45,714 nt of DNA from an uncultured Chromatiaceae bacterium (GTDB lineage: Bacteria > Pseudomonadota > Gammaproteobacteria > Enterobacterales > Alteromonadaceae): the NCBI GenBank assembly GCA_937978655.1, contig CALJUX010000009.1, forward strand, positions 1 to 45,714, read 5' to 3'. The notes beneath the pieces are model-generated. The model saw only the letters and a list, made by a program, of their open reading frames with translations, was not told the origin of the DNA and ran no database searches. Each line of letters begins with the position of its first letter. Within the stretch, counting starts at the first letter, position 1. The translations under genes and the position numbers were made by a program. Shown here one piece after another: positions 32,805-40,113 of this stretch.

Positions 32805-33503
32805 ATGAAAATGTACGACAATTTTATAGACAGACATTTAAAGGCCCTGCTGCTGTGTAGCTGTTTTCAGCTGTTTCCGGCCAGTGCAGAATCATATAGC
32901 GCCAGCGCTTTGACATCAGCAGCGCAGAACTGGCTGCAACAACAGGCCAGCTCCGCACAAACCAAAGTACAGGTTCATCCTTTGGACTCGCGCAGCGCAG
33001 ACCGTGACTGCGACAACCCTCTGCAATTTAGCCTGGTCAATCCCAGATTACAGAGTCAGAACAGTATTAAAGTGTATTGTCCTGGCGAGAATGGCTGGCA
33101 ATTGTATCTCAGTGCCCGGCTCAATCAGCTGGTTGATGTCGTTGTCATGCGCCGGCAACTGGCGCCGGGCAGTATTTTAAATCAGGACATGCTGCAGCTC
33201 GAAACCCGGGATCAGCTGTTAAGTCGGGGTGCCATTGTCACAGATCCGGCGATCCTTGAAGGCGCGCGGACAAAACGCGCCTTACGTCCAGGGCAAATAA
33301 TTACCTTGCAGGATCTTTGTCTTGTATGTAAGGGAGATATGGTTACAATTGAAGGGTTATCTGGTAGTCTGGTCGTCGCAACCAGTGGCAAAGCGTTATC
33401 TGACGGCAGTTTAGGCGACAATATTCAGGTACAAAATCTGAATTCCGGGCGCAAAGTTCAGGCCAGCGTCACGGCAGTAAAAAAAGTCGCGATAAACCTG
33501 TAA
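32805..33503 (+). CDS. flgA: P-ring assembly chaperone FlgA
   Basis: The 232-residue protein is periplasmic and helps FlgI assemble. A signal peptide (L-L-L-C-S-C-F-Q-L-F-P-A-S-A) follows the ATG at 32805. The C-terminal 120 residues form the SAF/FlgA domain: V-V-V-M-R-R-Q-L-A-P-G-S-I-L-N-Q-D-M-L, R-A-L-R-P-G-Q-I-I-T-L-Q-D-L and V-T-I-E-G-L-S-G-S-L-V-V-A-T-S-G-K-A-L. An earlier in-frame TTG at 32703 has no ribosome site and falls in the divergent promoter gap. The ATG at 32811 is a possible alternative. No clear promoter motif was identified upstream. Confidence 0.93.
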   Translation: MKMYDNFIDRHLKALLLCSCFQLFPASAESYSASALTSAAQNWLQQQASSAQTKVQVHPLDSRSADRDCDNPLQFSLVNPRLQSQNSIKVYCPGENGWQLYLSARLNQLVDVVVMRRQLAPGSILNQDMLQLETRDQLLSRGAIVTDPAILEGARTKRALRPGQIITLQDLCLVCKGDMVTIEGLSGSLVVATSGKALSDGSLGDNIQVQNLNSGRKVQASVTAVKKVAINL

Positions 33504-33510
33504 ATTTTCC

Positions 33511-33537
33511 TAAAGTTTCAGCTTGAGCTGCCGTTAA
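33511..33537 (+). promoter_or_regulatory. Sigma-28 promoter of flgM-flgN
   Basis: TAAAGTTT (33511-33518) with a perfect -35, an 11-base spacer and GCCGTTAA (33530-33537). The position 41 bases before the flgM ATG gives the classic feedback layout in which FliA makes its own anti-sigma factor. Confidence 0.88.
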
Positions 33538-33578
33538 AATGGTCAGGGAAAGGACCAGCAGGTCAGTGGGGTGTCAAA

Positions 33579-33905
33579 ATGTCTATTAATGTAAATCAAA
33601 CGGTGCCGGCAGCCACCACGGTGAAAACCGATAAAGTTGACCAGAATATTCAGAAACAACAGCAAGTTGCGCAGCAGCAAGCGGCGGTAAATCAGCCTGC
33701 TCAACGGCAGGATTCGGTGTCTCTGACCAGTCAGGCACAACAGTTTACCAGAGCACAGGAAAAGGCCAGCAGCAGCTCGGGTGTTGATCACAAAAAAGTC
33801 GATGAGATCAAACAGGCCATCGCTGAAGGTAAGTACAAAGTCAACGTTGAGCAGTTAGCGCGACGGATTGTACAGTTTGAAGGCGAGTTGTTCGGTAAAA
33901 AATGA
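33579..33905 (+). CDS. flgM: Anti-sigma-28 factor FlgM
   Basis: The 108-residue protein binds FliA and is exported once the hook is complete. The N-terminal half is Gln/Ala-rich and disordered. The C-terminal half has the family motif V-D-E-I-K-Q-A-I-A-E-G-K-Y-K-V-N-V-E-Q-L-A-R-R-I (about 76-99) that covers the sigma-binding helices. The ATG at 33579 is preceded by AGTGGGGTG. It is driven by the sigma-28 promoter at 33511-33537 and overlaps flgN by four bases (ATGA). Confidence 0.95.
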   Translation: MSINVNQTVPAATTVKTDKVDQNIQKQQQVAQQQAAVNQPAQRQDSVSLTSQAQQFTRAQEKASSSSGVDHKKVDEIKQAIAEGKYKVNVEQLARRIVQFEGELFGKK

Positions 33906-34333
33906 CCACGCAGCCCCCTGTCCTGTCCTTATTGACCCAACAACAAGAGCACCTCGGCGTGCTTTTGTTGCTTTTGCAGCAAGAGCTTGCCGCAATCAGT
34001 TCCCGTGATATCACGGCACTCGAAGACAATTCAGCGACAAAACTACAATGTCTGGAACAAATCCAGGCGCTTGATAGCAGTATTGCAGCGCACCCTCAGC
34101 TGCCCGCGCTGAAAACAGACCCGTCATTGCGTGACCAGGTCCGGCAAATTGACGTGCTGCTGCAACAATGCAAACAACAAAATGAAGTCAACCGCCAGAC
34201 GCTGGAACAAAGCCAGCTGGTGATTGAACGGTTTAAACATGAGCTGCTGCAACAACGTGGTAAGTCCGGCTTGACCTATAACGCCAAAGGTAAACCGGCA
34301 CTGGACTCGGTAGGAAAAGGCATCAAAGCCTGA
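33902..34333 (+). CDS. flgN: FlgK/FlgL export chaperone FlgN
   Basis: The 143-residue protein is all helical. The FlgN core is seen in L-L-T-Q-Q-Q-E-H-L-G-V-L-L-L-L-L-Q-Q-E-L-A-A-I-S-S-R-D-I (about 8-35) and the C-terminal coiled coil ends G-L-T-Y-N-A-K-G-K-P, a frequent FlgN tail. It delivers FlgK and FlgL to the export gate. The start overlaps the flgM stop (ATGA), which couples translation. The 58-base gap to flgP on the other strand holds no clear terminator. Confidence 0.93.
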   Translation: MTTQPPVLSLLTQQQEHLGVLLLLLQQELAAISSRDITALEDNSATKLQCLEQIQALDSSIAAHPQLPALKTDPSLRDQVRQIDVLLQQCKQQNEVNRQTLEQSQLVIERFKHELLQQRGKSGLTYNAKGKPALDSVGKGIKA

Positions 34334-34391
34334 GCCGGCGTCAGTGCGTAATCACAGCCTGCTGCTGAAGCGATAACCCGGCAATCACCAC

Positions 34392-34844
34392 TTAATAATA
34401 CTTCACTGATTTAATCCGTCGCACCGGTGTGGCATTCTGGTAAATCTCATAAACCTGCTTAAAATCAAGTTCCATTTCAGTGGCATAAAATTCCCCGACC
34501 GGATAGGTTTTGACCACTTTGGCACCTTTAATAATGCCCTGCACCGATGCTCTGAGCTTATCGTTGCCAATCACCGCCTGCTGCATCGTCACTTTGTAGT
34601 CAACTTTCTGACCATATACCTGCTCGGCCAACTCCCGGTACGCTTCCAGTTTGGACGCCTTCATCGCCATCAGCATGCGTTGCTCTGCGCTGTCGGCTTT
34701 CTGCTCTGCCAGAGGGGCATATCCTACCGCTTTGAGCACCGGAAAGGTCTGTGGCTGTACCGTTTCCCACTGCACTTCACGGTCATAAAACATGCTGCAA
34801 CCGCTGAGCAGCAAGGCTGGGACGACGATGAATGCTCTGCGCAT
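34392..34844 (-). CDS. flgP: Flagellar outer-membrane lipoprotein FlgP
   Basis: The 150-residue lipoprotein has a signal peptide with lipobox L-L-S-G-C (Cys16) and an LPP20-type domain: M-K-A-S-K-L-E-A-Y-R-E-L-A-E-Q-V-Y-G (about 75-92). In Vibrio and Campylobacter FlgP supports the basal disk or outer-membrane ring. The ATG at 34844 follows an AGGAG site; the longer in-frame start at 34961 would run over the promoter and is rejected. It faces flgT with two sigma-54-like promoters in the gap. The C-terminal V-R-R-I-K-S-V-K-Y-Y tail is basic. Confidence 0.88.
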   Translation of the reverse strand: MRRAFIVVPALLLSGCSMFYDREVQWETVQPQTFPVLKAVGYAPLAEQKADSAEQRMLMAMKASKLEAYRELAEQVYGQKVDYKVTMQQAVIGNDKLRASVQGIIKGAKVVKTYPVGEFYATEMELDFKQVYEIYQNATPVRRIKSVKYY

Positions 34845-34907
34845 CAGAATTCTCCTGCAAATTGAACATCGGCTGACAGCTGACAGCCCGGATCTGCCAA
34901 TAACTTT

Positions 34908-34922
34908 GCAGAAATCACGCCA
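34908..34922 (-). promoter_or_regulatory. Sigma-54 promoter of flgP
   Basis: On the minus strand TGGCGTGATTTCTGC carries GG and GC with correct spacing. One base at -12 differs from TTGC (C for T). Confidence 0.62.
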
Positions 34923-34955
34923 ACACCACTGTAACTCGGCGAAATTTTGCAGCTC

Positions 34956-34970
34956 AGGCATAATCTTTGC
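34956..34970 (+). promoter_or_regulatory. Sigma-54-like promoter of flgT
   Basis: AGGCATAATCTTTGC has GG and GC in the correct frame and TTGC at -12; the -24 box differs at two bases from TGGCAC. It lies 35 bases before the flgT ATG. Confidence 0.6.
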
Positions 34971-35004
34971 TTAGTCTGATTATCAAAGTTCACGGAGTAG
35001 TGCA

Positions 35005-36192
35005 ATGTCAGCGAAACTGTGGTTTCCTGCCCTGCTGGGGGTTTGTGCTTTGCCGGCAACGGCACAGTGGTATGAGACCACAGGGCGTGCGGTGATCCGC
35101 CAGGGCGACGAAGCAACCGCCAGGGCACAGGCCACGGAAGACGCGGTAAAACGCGCATTGTTGTTTGCCGGCGTCAGCGTGCGCAGTGTGCAGCAGGTGA
35201 CCGACGGATTATTGACACAAGAAAGCCTGCAAGTGGAAAGCAGCGGTGAAGTTCAGCAGGTTCAGCTGGTGTCAGAGCTGACCAAAGACGGTTACTTTGA
35301 AGTCACCATCCGTGCCGACATCGAAGCCGCTGAGGCTGTCTGTCCGACCATGGCTTACCGGAAAAAGTTATTGATCACGCCATTTAAACTGGCGATCCCT
35401 GAGCAGGCCATTGTTGGCGAATTGTTTGACCTCGGCAAAGTCAGCGGCAAAGTGTTCAGCAGCAAACTGGAAGAAGTGGGTCACAGCAGTTGGCCAGCGC
35501 CTTATGATAATCCGATTGATATCAAATCATTAAGTTACCTCGAGCGAAAATCACTGCAACAGCAGCTCGGTGCGCGTTATGTATTAAGTGCCAGTCTTGA
35601 CGACGTATCACTTGGCGGTACCACCGGCACGAACTGGACTTTCTGGACCGATGCCGACCGGGACCGCTATTACCACCTGCAAGTGCAGGTATTTGATTTA
35701 GCGGAAGAACGTACCGTATTCAGTCAAAAGTACCAAACGACAGCGGTCTGGACCTACCGTAAATCGACGTCTCTGGACCCGAATTATCACCGGTTCTGGG
35801 AAAGTTCTTATGGTCAGGCTGCCGAACGGATCCTCAATGCCGCCGCGATGGACGTCGAAGAGGCCATTCGTTGCGAACCACTGCAGGCAGAAGTCATTCA
35901 GGTGAAGCAGAATCAGGTGCTGCTGAGTATTGGCAAAGCACATGGCGCGCGGGTTGGTGATACCTTTAAGCTGGTGCACCGGCGCGAGATCCCGGACAGT
36001 TTCGGCCGGGTGCAGCCGTTGCTGGCGGTTACCAGCCTGACCGTGAAAATTTCTCAGCTCAGCAGCGAATCGGCCTGGGCGGAAAGTGTGGACGCGGCTT
36101 TATTGGCCAATATTCAGGCTGGCGATTTAGCCATGCCAAACCGGCAGCCGGTCGACGAATTTGGCGATGAGGCGGAAGGCACTGAGCCGTAA
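35005..36192 (+). CDS. flgT: H-ring protein FlgT
   Basis: The 395-residue protein has a cleavable signal peptide (L-L-G-V-C-A-L-P-A-T-A-Q-W). The N-terminal domain shows the FlgT motif E-T-T-G-R-A-V-I-R-Q-G-D-E-A-T-A-R-A-Q-A (about 24-43), and A-V-K-R-A-L-L-F-A-G-V follows. The middle domain includes K-L-L-I-T-P-F, and the C-terminal beta domain (L-S-I-G-K-A-H-G-A-R-V-G-D-T-F) matches too. In Vibrio FlgT forms the H ring around the LP ring, which is needed for secretion and motor assembly. It opposes flgP and ends two bases before a tRNA gene on the other strand. Confidence 0.92.
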   Translation: MSAKLWFPALLGVCALPATAQWYETTGRAVIRQGDEATARAQATEDAVKRALLFAGVSVRSVQQVTDGLLTQESLQVESSGEVQQVQLVSELTKDGYFEVTIRADIEAAEAVCPTMAYRKKLLITPFKLAIPEQAIVGELFDLGKVSGKVFSSKLEEVGHSSWPAPYDNPIDIKSLSYLERKSLQQQLGARYVLSASLDDVSLGGTTGTNWTFWTDADRDRYYHLQVQVFDLAEERTVFSQKYQTTAVWTYRKSTSLDPNYHRFWESSYGQAAERILNAAAMDVEEAIRCEPLQAEVIQVKQNQVLLSIGKAHGARVGDTFKLVHRREIPDSFGRVQPLLAVTSLTVKISQLSSESAWAESVDAALLANIQAGDLAMPNRQPVDEFGDEAEGTEP

Positions 36193-36194
36193 AC

Positions 36195-36270
36195 TGGCTG
36201 CCCTGGCGAGACTCGAACTCACGACTGGCGCTTAGGAGGCACCCGTTATATCCAGTTTAACTACAGGGCA
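36195..36270 (-). tRNA. tRNA-Arg (anticodon CCU)
   Basis: The 76-base gene folds as a full cloverleaf on the minus strand. The acceptor TGCCCTG/CAGGGCA has 7 pairs, followed by discriminator G and an encoded CCA. The D stem is GTTA/TAAC, the anticodon stem GGTGC/GCGCC with loop CTCCTAA (anticodon CCT), and the T stem GTGAG/CTCGC with loop TTCGAGT. It reads codon AGG and resembles the enterobacterial tRNA-Arg(CCU). The 3' end lies two bases beyond the flgT stop codon, convergent to it. Confidence 0.95.
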
Positions 36271-36281
36271 GCAGAACGCCG

Positions 36282-36310
36282 AGTCTAACAGATGGCCTCG
36301 TGGCTGTGAA
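36282..36310 (-). promoter_or_regulatory. Sigma-70 promoter of the tRNA-Arg gene
   Basis: On the minus strand TTCACA (36305-36310), a 17-base spacer and TAGACT (36282-36287) are followed by a GC-rich CGGCG discriminator, the layout of growth-rate-controlled stable-RNA promoters. It lies 11 bases from the tRNA 5' end. Confidence 0.65.
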
Positions 36311-36340
36311 TCGTTCAGAAATCAACAGATTAAATAATGG

Positions 36341-36364
36341 ACGCCTGCAATACAGGCGTTTTCT
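36341..36364 (+). terminator. Hairpin terminator between tRNA-Arg and the FlgO-family genes
   Basis: ACGCCTG (36341-36347) pairs with CAGGCGT (36353-36359) around CAATA, followed by TTTCT on the + strand. It could stop flgT transcripts that read through the tRNA antisense. For the minus-strand FlgO genes the tail lacks a proper U-run. Confidence 0.6.
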
Positions 36365-36387
36365 ATCTGAGGTCAGCGCCAGGCGGT

Positions 36388-37206
36388 TCAGGGCTGGATT
36401 TGTTGCAATACCAGATGGGGTAGCAGGGTCGACGCCGCCGCGACGACTTGCTGGCCTTTTACCGATACCACACGGCTGTTGATTTGTACCCCACGCCGTG
36501 TCGTCACCAGCGTGCCGACCAGAATGTAGTCCATGCCGGACCTCTCGGATAACTGCCGGACATCCCGCGACAAGGCAAAATCACCTTCCCGGCTGACGGT
36601 AATTTTCCGGGTCAGTTTAAAATCAATCACTTCGACACCATGCTGTGGCAATGTCGTCGCCATCGCTTCAGCAAACTGATTGCCCAGCGCATTGCTGCGC
36701 TGCAGGCTGTCATCAAACTCGACAAAGCTGGTCACACCGACTTTGGCACCTTTTAATGCTTCGAATGCAGCCAGTTTAAAACCAAGCTGGCTGGCATAAT
36801 CTGTCAGTTGCTTTTTACTGTGCTGCAGAATTGGGTAGACCGAGGCCGGTATCGCACCGCCTTCAACCGCCAGTGGAAATTCGGATGGCAACATTTTACG
36901 CGTTAGCCGTGGCTGCGCCGGTGCGACCGGCAAAAATGGCCGGGCAGTTGGATCATTGGCAACCATATCAAGCTGCGATGGCCGGCTGATGGTCCCGACC
37001 GGCTCGGCTTCGGCCATCGGCTTGTCCTGCAGCACATAACCATCACTGCCGACCGCAGGCATTGCAGCCGTATCGTTGTCAGCGGGTTCACTGGCTGCTG
37101 CCGGCGCGTTAGCCGCCGTCTGCGAATGAGCCGTTTTCTCGCAGTCACACAGCTGCGCACAGCCTGACAGCCCCAGCAACACCAGACTCACCCAGGAGTA
37201 TTTCAT
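36388..37206 (-). CDS. FlgO-family outer-membrane lipoprotein (third of three)
   Basis: The 272-residue lipoprotein has lipobox L-S-G-C (Cys19 of M-K-Y-S-W...), a Pro/Ala/Glu-rich linker (about 25-120), then the FlgO core. Core marks are V-G-V-T-S-F-V-E-F-D-D-S, N-A-L-G-N-Q-F-A-E-A-M, V-I-D-F-K-L-T-R-K-I-T-V, F-A-L-S-R-D-V, Y-I-L-V-G-T-L-V-T-T and R-V-V-S-V-K-G-Q-Q-V-V-A-A-A. It is longer than typical FlgO (about 200 residues) because of the linker. The start ATG at 37206 follows AGGTGA and comes one base after the previous stop. An in-frame GTG at 37215 is less likely. Its role is probably outer-membrane stabilisation of the flagellum with FlgP/FlgT. Confidence 0.8.
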   Translation of the reverse strand: MKYSWVSLVLLGLSGCAQLCDCEKTAHSQTAANAPAAASEPADNDTAAMPAVGSDGYVLQDKPMAEAEPVGTISRPSQLDMVANDPTARPFLPVAPAQPRLTRKMLPSEFPLAVEGGAIPASVYPILQHSKKQLTDYASQLGFKLAAFEALKGAKVGVTSFVEFDDSLQRSNALGNQFAEAMATTLPQHGVEVIDFKLTRKITVSREGDFALSRDVRQLSERSGMDYILVGTLVTTRRGVQINSRVVSVKGQQVVAAASTLLPHLVLQQIQP

Positions 37207-37207
37207 A

Positions 37208-37924
37208 TTATTCACCTTGCTTGAGCATCAGCTTTTCCGAGCCGCCGGATTGATACAGTGCATCCACGACCTGCTGTGGAATAAATCCCTGCGCTGTCGC
37301 AGCGACTTTTTTACTGGCGACCGACACCAGCCGGGCGTTGATCAGCGTACCGCCCTGATGACGAACCAGGGTACCGCCAAGCACAAACTCAATCGGCTGC
37401 TCTTCTTTTAATTCCATAAAATCGCGGCTGAAGACAAAATCCCCCTGCGGGGTCACCCGGATATAATCGGTGGTTTTAAAATCGACGACGCCCAGACCAA
37501 ACTGATGCACTTCATGCATAAAACTTTCGGACAGCTGATTCCCGAGTAAATCAGTCTGATCATAAGCGCCGTCCAGATACACAAAGCTGGTCATGCCAAT
37601 CACCATCTGCGGATTCACCAGGTCCAGATTCGCCACCAGATCATGCATCATGCTTTGCACATAATGGTTGACGTTGACCGCAGCCTGCGGCTGGTACTGC
37701 GGGTGCAGTTTTTGTGCGGCCTGCTGGGTTGCCTGATAGGCTTCACCGTCATATAAAGCCGGGCTGACGTAGTATTGTGGCCTGGCCGCTGGTTGTGACG
37801 GCCCTTCCAGTGCCACTTCCGCCGCAGCGTCATCGTTGCCGGTCAGCAACGAATACCGCTCCCAGGTTGCACAGCCGGATAAAGCAGTCAGACCGAGCAG
37901 CAAAACACCGTGAAATTTTTTCAT
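37208..37924 (-). CDS. FlgO-family outer-membrane lipoprotein (second of three)
   Basis: The 238-residue lipoprotein has lipobox L-S-G-C (about Cys18) and a short linker. The FlgO core is M-V-I-G-M-T-S-F-V-Y-L-D, G-N-Q-L-S-E-S-F-M, V-V-D-F-K-T-T-D-Y-I-R-V, F-V-F-S-R-D-F, F-V-L-G-G-T-L-V-R and R-L-V-S-V-A-S-K-K-V-A-A-T-A. It shares this core with both flanking genes, so the three arose by tandem duplication. The start ATG at 37924 begins the signal peptide M-K-K-F-H-G; a GTG at 37936 is in frame but gives no better ribosome site. It follows the first gene by 27 bases. Confidence 0.82.
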   Translation of the reverse strand: MKKFHGVLLLGLTALSGCATWERYSLLTGNDDAAAEVALEGPSQPAARPQYYVSPALYDGEAYQATQQAAQKLHPQYQPQAAVNVNHYVQSMMHDLVANLDLVNPQMVIGMTSFVYLDGAYDQTDLLGNQLSESFMHEVHQFGLGVVDFKTTDYIRVTPQGDFVFSRDFMELKEEQPIEFVLGGTLVRHQGGTLINARLVSVASKKVAATAQGFIPQQVVDALYQSGGSEKLMLKQGE

Positions 37925-37951
37925 AACTGGTTCCACATTCTTCTGGTGAGA

Positions 37952-38545
37952 TTAATTGTCACTCTGGCGATACAGCTTCTGCTGCCGCAACTGCACTTGT
38001 TCAGTCGCGCCCAGCACTTCAGCCGGGATCAGATCAGAAGCCGCCGCAACGACACTATTGGTTTGTATATCGACCACACGGGCGTTAACTGTAGTGTATT
38101 GCTCTGCCTGATTCAGCGTACCGACAATGACATAACGCACCGATTGTCGCGTCGCCAGCTCCGTCAGGTCGCGTGTCAGCAGGCGTTCATGATCGGCAAA
38201 GACTTCAACCGCCTGGCCGATGCGCAGCTCCTTCACCTGATAACCACGCTGGCTGGCCACCGCAATCATGCTTTCCTGTAATTGCAGCCCCAACAGATTC
38301 TGCGACAAATTGTAGGGGTCCGGTGTCAGACTTCTCAGTTCGGTAAAACTGACCACCGCCAGCGCACCTTTGGGTAATGGCGGCATGCCGCTGAATAAAC
38401 GACCGGCGAGGCGCTCGGTATATTGCAGCACAGGGCCGACGGCGACTTGTTGCACTGCGGCGGCAGATTGCTGCCGCACGGGTTGTTGCTGGCAGGCGGT
38501 CAAACCGGCCGCCAGGACCAGAAAAATAAGGCTGGAATATCGCAC
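37952..38545 (-). CDS. flgO: FlgO flagellar outer-membrane lipoprotein (first of three)
   Basis: The 197-residue lipoprotein is nearest in size to described FlgO. It has lipobox L-T-A-C (Cys18), then V-V-S-F-T-E-L-R-S-L, G-L-Q-L-Q-E-S-M-I, L-T-R-D-L-T-E-L, Y-V-I-V-G-T-L-N-Q-A and A-R-V-V-D-I-Q-T-N-S-V-V-A-A-A-S-D-L-I-P. The start is GTG at 38545, seven bases after a GGAGG ribosome site; the in-frame TTG at 38560 would bury that site inside the gene. It is the promoter-proximal gene behind the sigma-54 element at 38590-38604. FlgO in V. cholerae is an outer-membrane protein needed for normal motility, acting with FlgP. Confidence 0.85.
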   Translation of the reverse strand: MRYSSLIFLVLAAGLTACQQQPVRQQSAAAVQQVAVGPVLQYTERLAGRLFSGMPPLPKGALAVVSFTELRSLTPDPYNLSQNLLGLQLQESMIAVASQRGYQVKELRIGQAVEVFADHERLLTRDLTELATRQSVRYVIVGTLNQAEQYTTVNARVVDIQTNSVVAAASDLIPAEVLGATEQVQLRQQKLYRQSDN

Positions 38546-38589
38546 AGCGCCTCCGGACAAAAAATCAGCTCAGACAATGGCAAGGCTGA

Positions 38590-38604
38590 GCAAAAAACCT
38601 GCCA
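38590..38604 (-). promoter_or_regulatory. Sigma-54 promoter of the flgO trio
   Basis: On the minus strand TGGCAGGTTTTTTGC has TGGCA and TTGC with the standard 5-base spacer and a T-rich stretch as often seen. It lies 45 bases from the GTG start. Confidence 0.82.
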
Positions 38605-38639
38605 GAGTGACAATTCCTGCAAACTTTTTTGCCAGAACG

Positions 38640-38668
38640 TTGGGCAGGGCCACATGCTTCGGTATACT
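38640..38668 (+). promoter_or_regulatory. Sigma-70 promoter of yegD
   Basis: TTGGGC (38640-38645), 17-base spacer, TATACT (38663-38668); it ends 32 bases before the yegD ATG and points away from flgO. Confidence 0.68.
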
Positions 38669-38700
38669 GCGGCGCTTTTTTGCGAATGACTCAGGAAATT

Positions 38701-40008
38701 ATGCATTCATCTTATCTCGGCATCGACTTTGGCACTTCGAATTGCACCGCAGGCCGGCTTGACCTCACAGGGCAACCGGAATTGCTTGCACTGGAAGCAG
38801 GTTCTGCCTACCTGAGTTCTGCGCTTTATCTGCCCTGGCCTGACAGTTACGATATTGACGATGACAGCCAGAAAAAGCCGTCACTGGCGCAGCTGTTGCG
38901 TCAGCCGCAACAGGCTTTGCTTGGGCAGGCCGCCCATGACCGCTACAGTACAGACCCGCTTGGCGGGATCTTTATCCGATCACCGAAATCCATGCTGGGC
39001 TCAAGGTTAAACCCGTTGCAAACGCAGCTGTATCAGCAAGTTTGTGGCCTGATGTTGTCACACATTCACCAGTGTGCCGACACTCAAAGCAGCCAGCAGG
39101 CGGAGTTTGCCGTGATAGGCCGGCCCGTGCATTTTCAAGGCATTGACGGCGCCGATGGCGATGCCCGGGCTGAAACCGTGCTGCGCGCGGCGGCCGCCGC
39201 CGCCGGCTTTCGTGAAGTGCAGTTTGCCTATGAACCTGTGGCTGCAGCCGTAGAATACGAGCGCACGCTGAGTTCAGAACAACTGGTGCTGGTGGTCGAT
39301 ATTGGCGGTGGTACATCTGATATCAGCCTGATCCGTTTAGGTCCGAACCTGGCCCATCAGGCTGACCGTAGTCAGGATTTGCTCAGCCATGCCGGCCGGC
39401 GCCTTGGCGGGGTCGATATGGACATCAAACTGGCGATTTATGGCCTGATGCCGTTATTGGGCCGCGGCAGCCTGGCACAAAGTGGCAAACCCCTGCCCTC
39501 GGCATTATTCAGTGATGCGGTGAATATCATTGATATCCATGTACAGGAGCAGTTTTATCAGCCGGCTACGGCAAAGGAAATCAGCAAGCTGCTGGAAGTT
39601 GCGGCGATGCCGGCGCAGGTCGCTTTGCTGCAACGCCTGTATCAGCAGCACTTAAGTTATTATCTGGTCCAACAGGCCGAACAGGCCAAAATCAGTCTGG
39701 CAACTGCCAACCCGGTGCAGGTCAGTCTGGAGCGGTTACAGGCCGGCCTTGGCACTGAACTGGACAATGCCATGCTGGACCATGCGCTCTATGTCGAAAT
39801 GAACAGCTTGCGCGCCCTGATCAGCGATTGTCTGGCCACAGCCGGCGTAATACCGGACCAAATCTATTTAACCGGCGGCGCCTCGGCTGCTGCCGGTGTC
39901 AAACGCCAATTGCAGCTATTACTGCCAGAAGTCCCGCTAATCGCCGGAGATCGCTTCGGTTCTGTTGGCAAAGGCCTCTGTACCCTCGCCGCTTTGCATT
40001 TTGCATAA
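38701..40008 (+). CDS. yegD: Hsp70-like molecular chaperone YegD
   Basis: The 435-residue protein is an Hsp70-type ATPase without the substrate-binding domain. It shows phosphate-1 L-G-I-D-F-G-T-S-N-C-T (about 6-16), connect-1 I-G-R-P-V-H-F-Q-G, F-A-Y-E-P-V-A-A-A-V-E-Y, phosphate-2 V-L-V-V-D-I-G-G-G-T-S-D-I-S (about 197-210), and the adenosine loop I-Y-L-T-G-G-A-S-A-A. These match E. coli YegD closely and the length is alike (450). The start ATG at 38701 has an AGGA site; an in-frame start at 38629 lies within the promoter and is rejected. Its client is unknown. It faces away from flgO. Confidence 0.93.
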   Translation: MHSSYLGIDFGTSNCTAGRLDLTGQPELLALEAGSAYLSSALYLPWPDSYDIDDDSQKKPSLAQLLRQPQQALLGQAAHDRYSTDPLGGIFIRSPKSMLGSRLNPLQTQLYQQVCGLMLSHIHQCADTQSSQQAEFAVIGRPVHFQGIDGADGDARAETVLRAAAAAAGFREVQFAYEPVAAAVEYERTLSSEQLVLVVDIGGGTSDISLIRLGPNLAHQADRSQDLLSHAGRRLGGVDMDIKLAIYGLMPLLGRGSLAQSGKPLPSALFSDAVNIIDIHVQEQFYQPATAKEISKLLEVAAMPAQVALLQRLYQQHLSYYLVQQAEQAKISLATANPVQVSLERLQAGLGTELDNAMLDHALYVEMNSLRALISDCLATAGVIPDQIYLTGGASAAAGVKRQLQLLLPEVPLIAGDRFGSVGKGLCTLAALHFA

Positions 40009-40030
40009 CGGCGAAAACCTGACACAAAGA

Positions 40031-40059
40031 TAGCCAGCGCCCGACATCCAAGGTAGAAT
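40031..40059 (+). promoter_or_regulatory. Possible sigma-70 promoter of rhlE
   Basis: TAGCCA (40031-40036), 17-base spacer, TAGAAT (40054-40059), 54 bases before the rhlE ATG. The -35 box is a four-of-six match only. Confidence 0.45.
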
Positions 40060-40113
40060 GCGCGACTTTTTCGTACAGCCCCACCCTGGCGCGCTGTGCT
40101 ACCTGGGGTTGAT

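Noticed and set aside
36195..36273. Alternative tRNA register with GCTGCCC/GGGCAGC acceptor
   Set aside because: It pairs but leaves no proper discriminator and CCA; the register shifted by three gives a complete cloverleaf with encoded CCA and a proper D stem.
38619..38634. Second sigma-54-like TGGCAA...TTGC upstream of flgO
   Set aside because: The spacer is one base too long (six bases), so the GG-GC distance is wrong; the site at 38590-38604 fits exactly.
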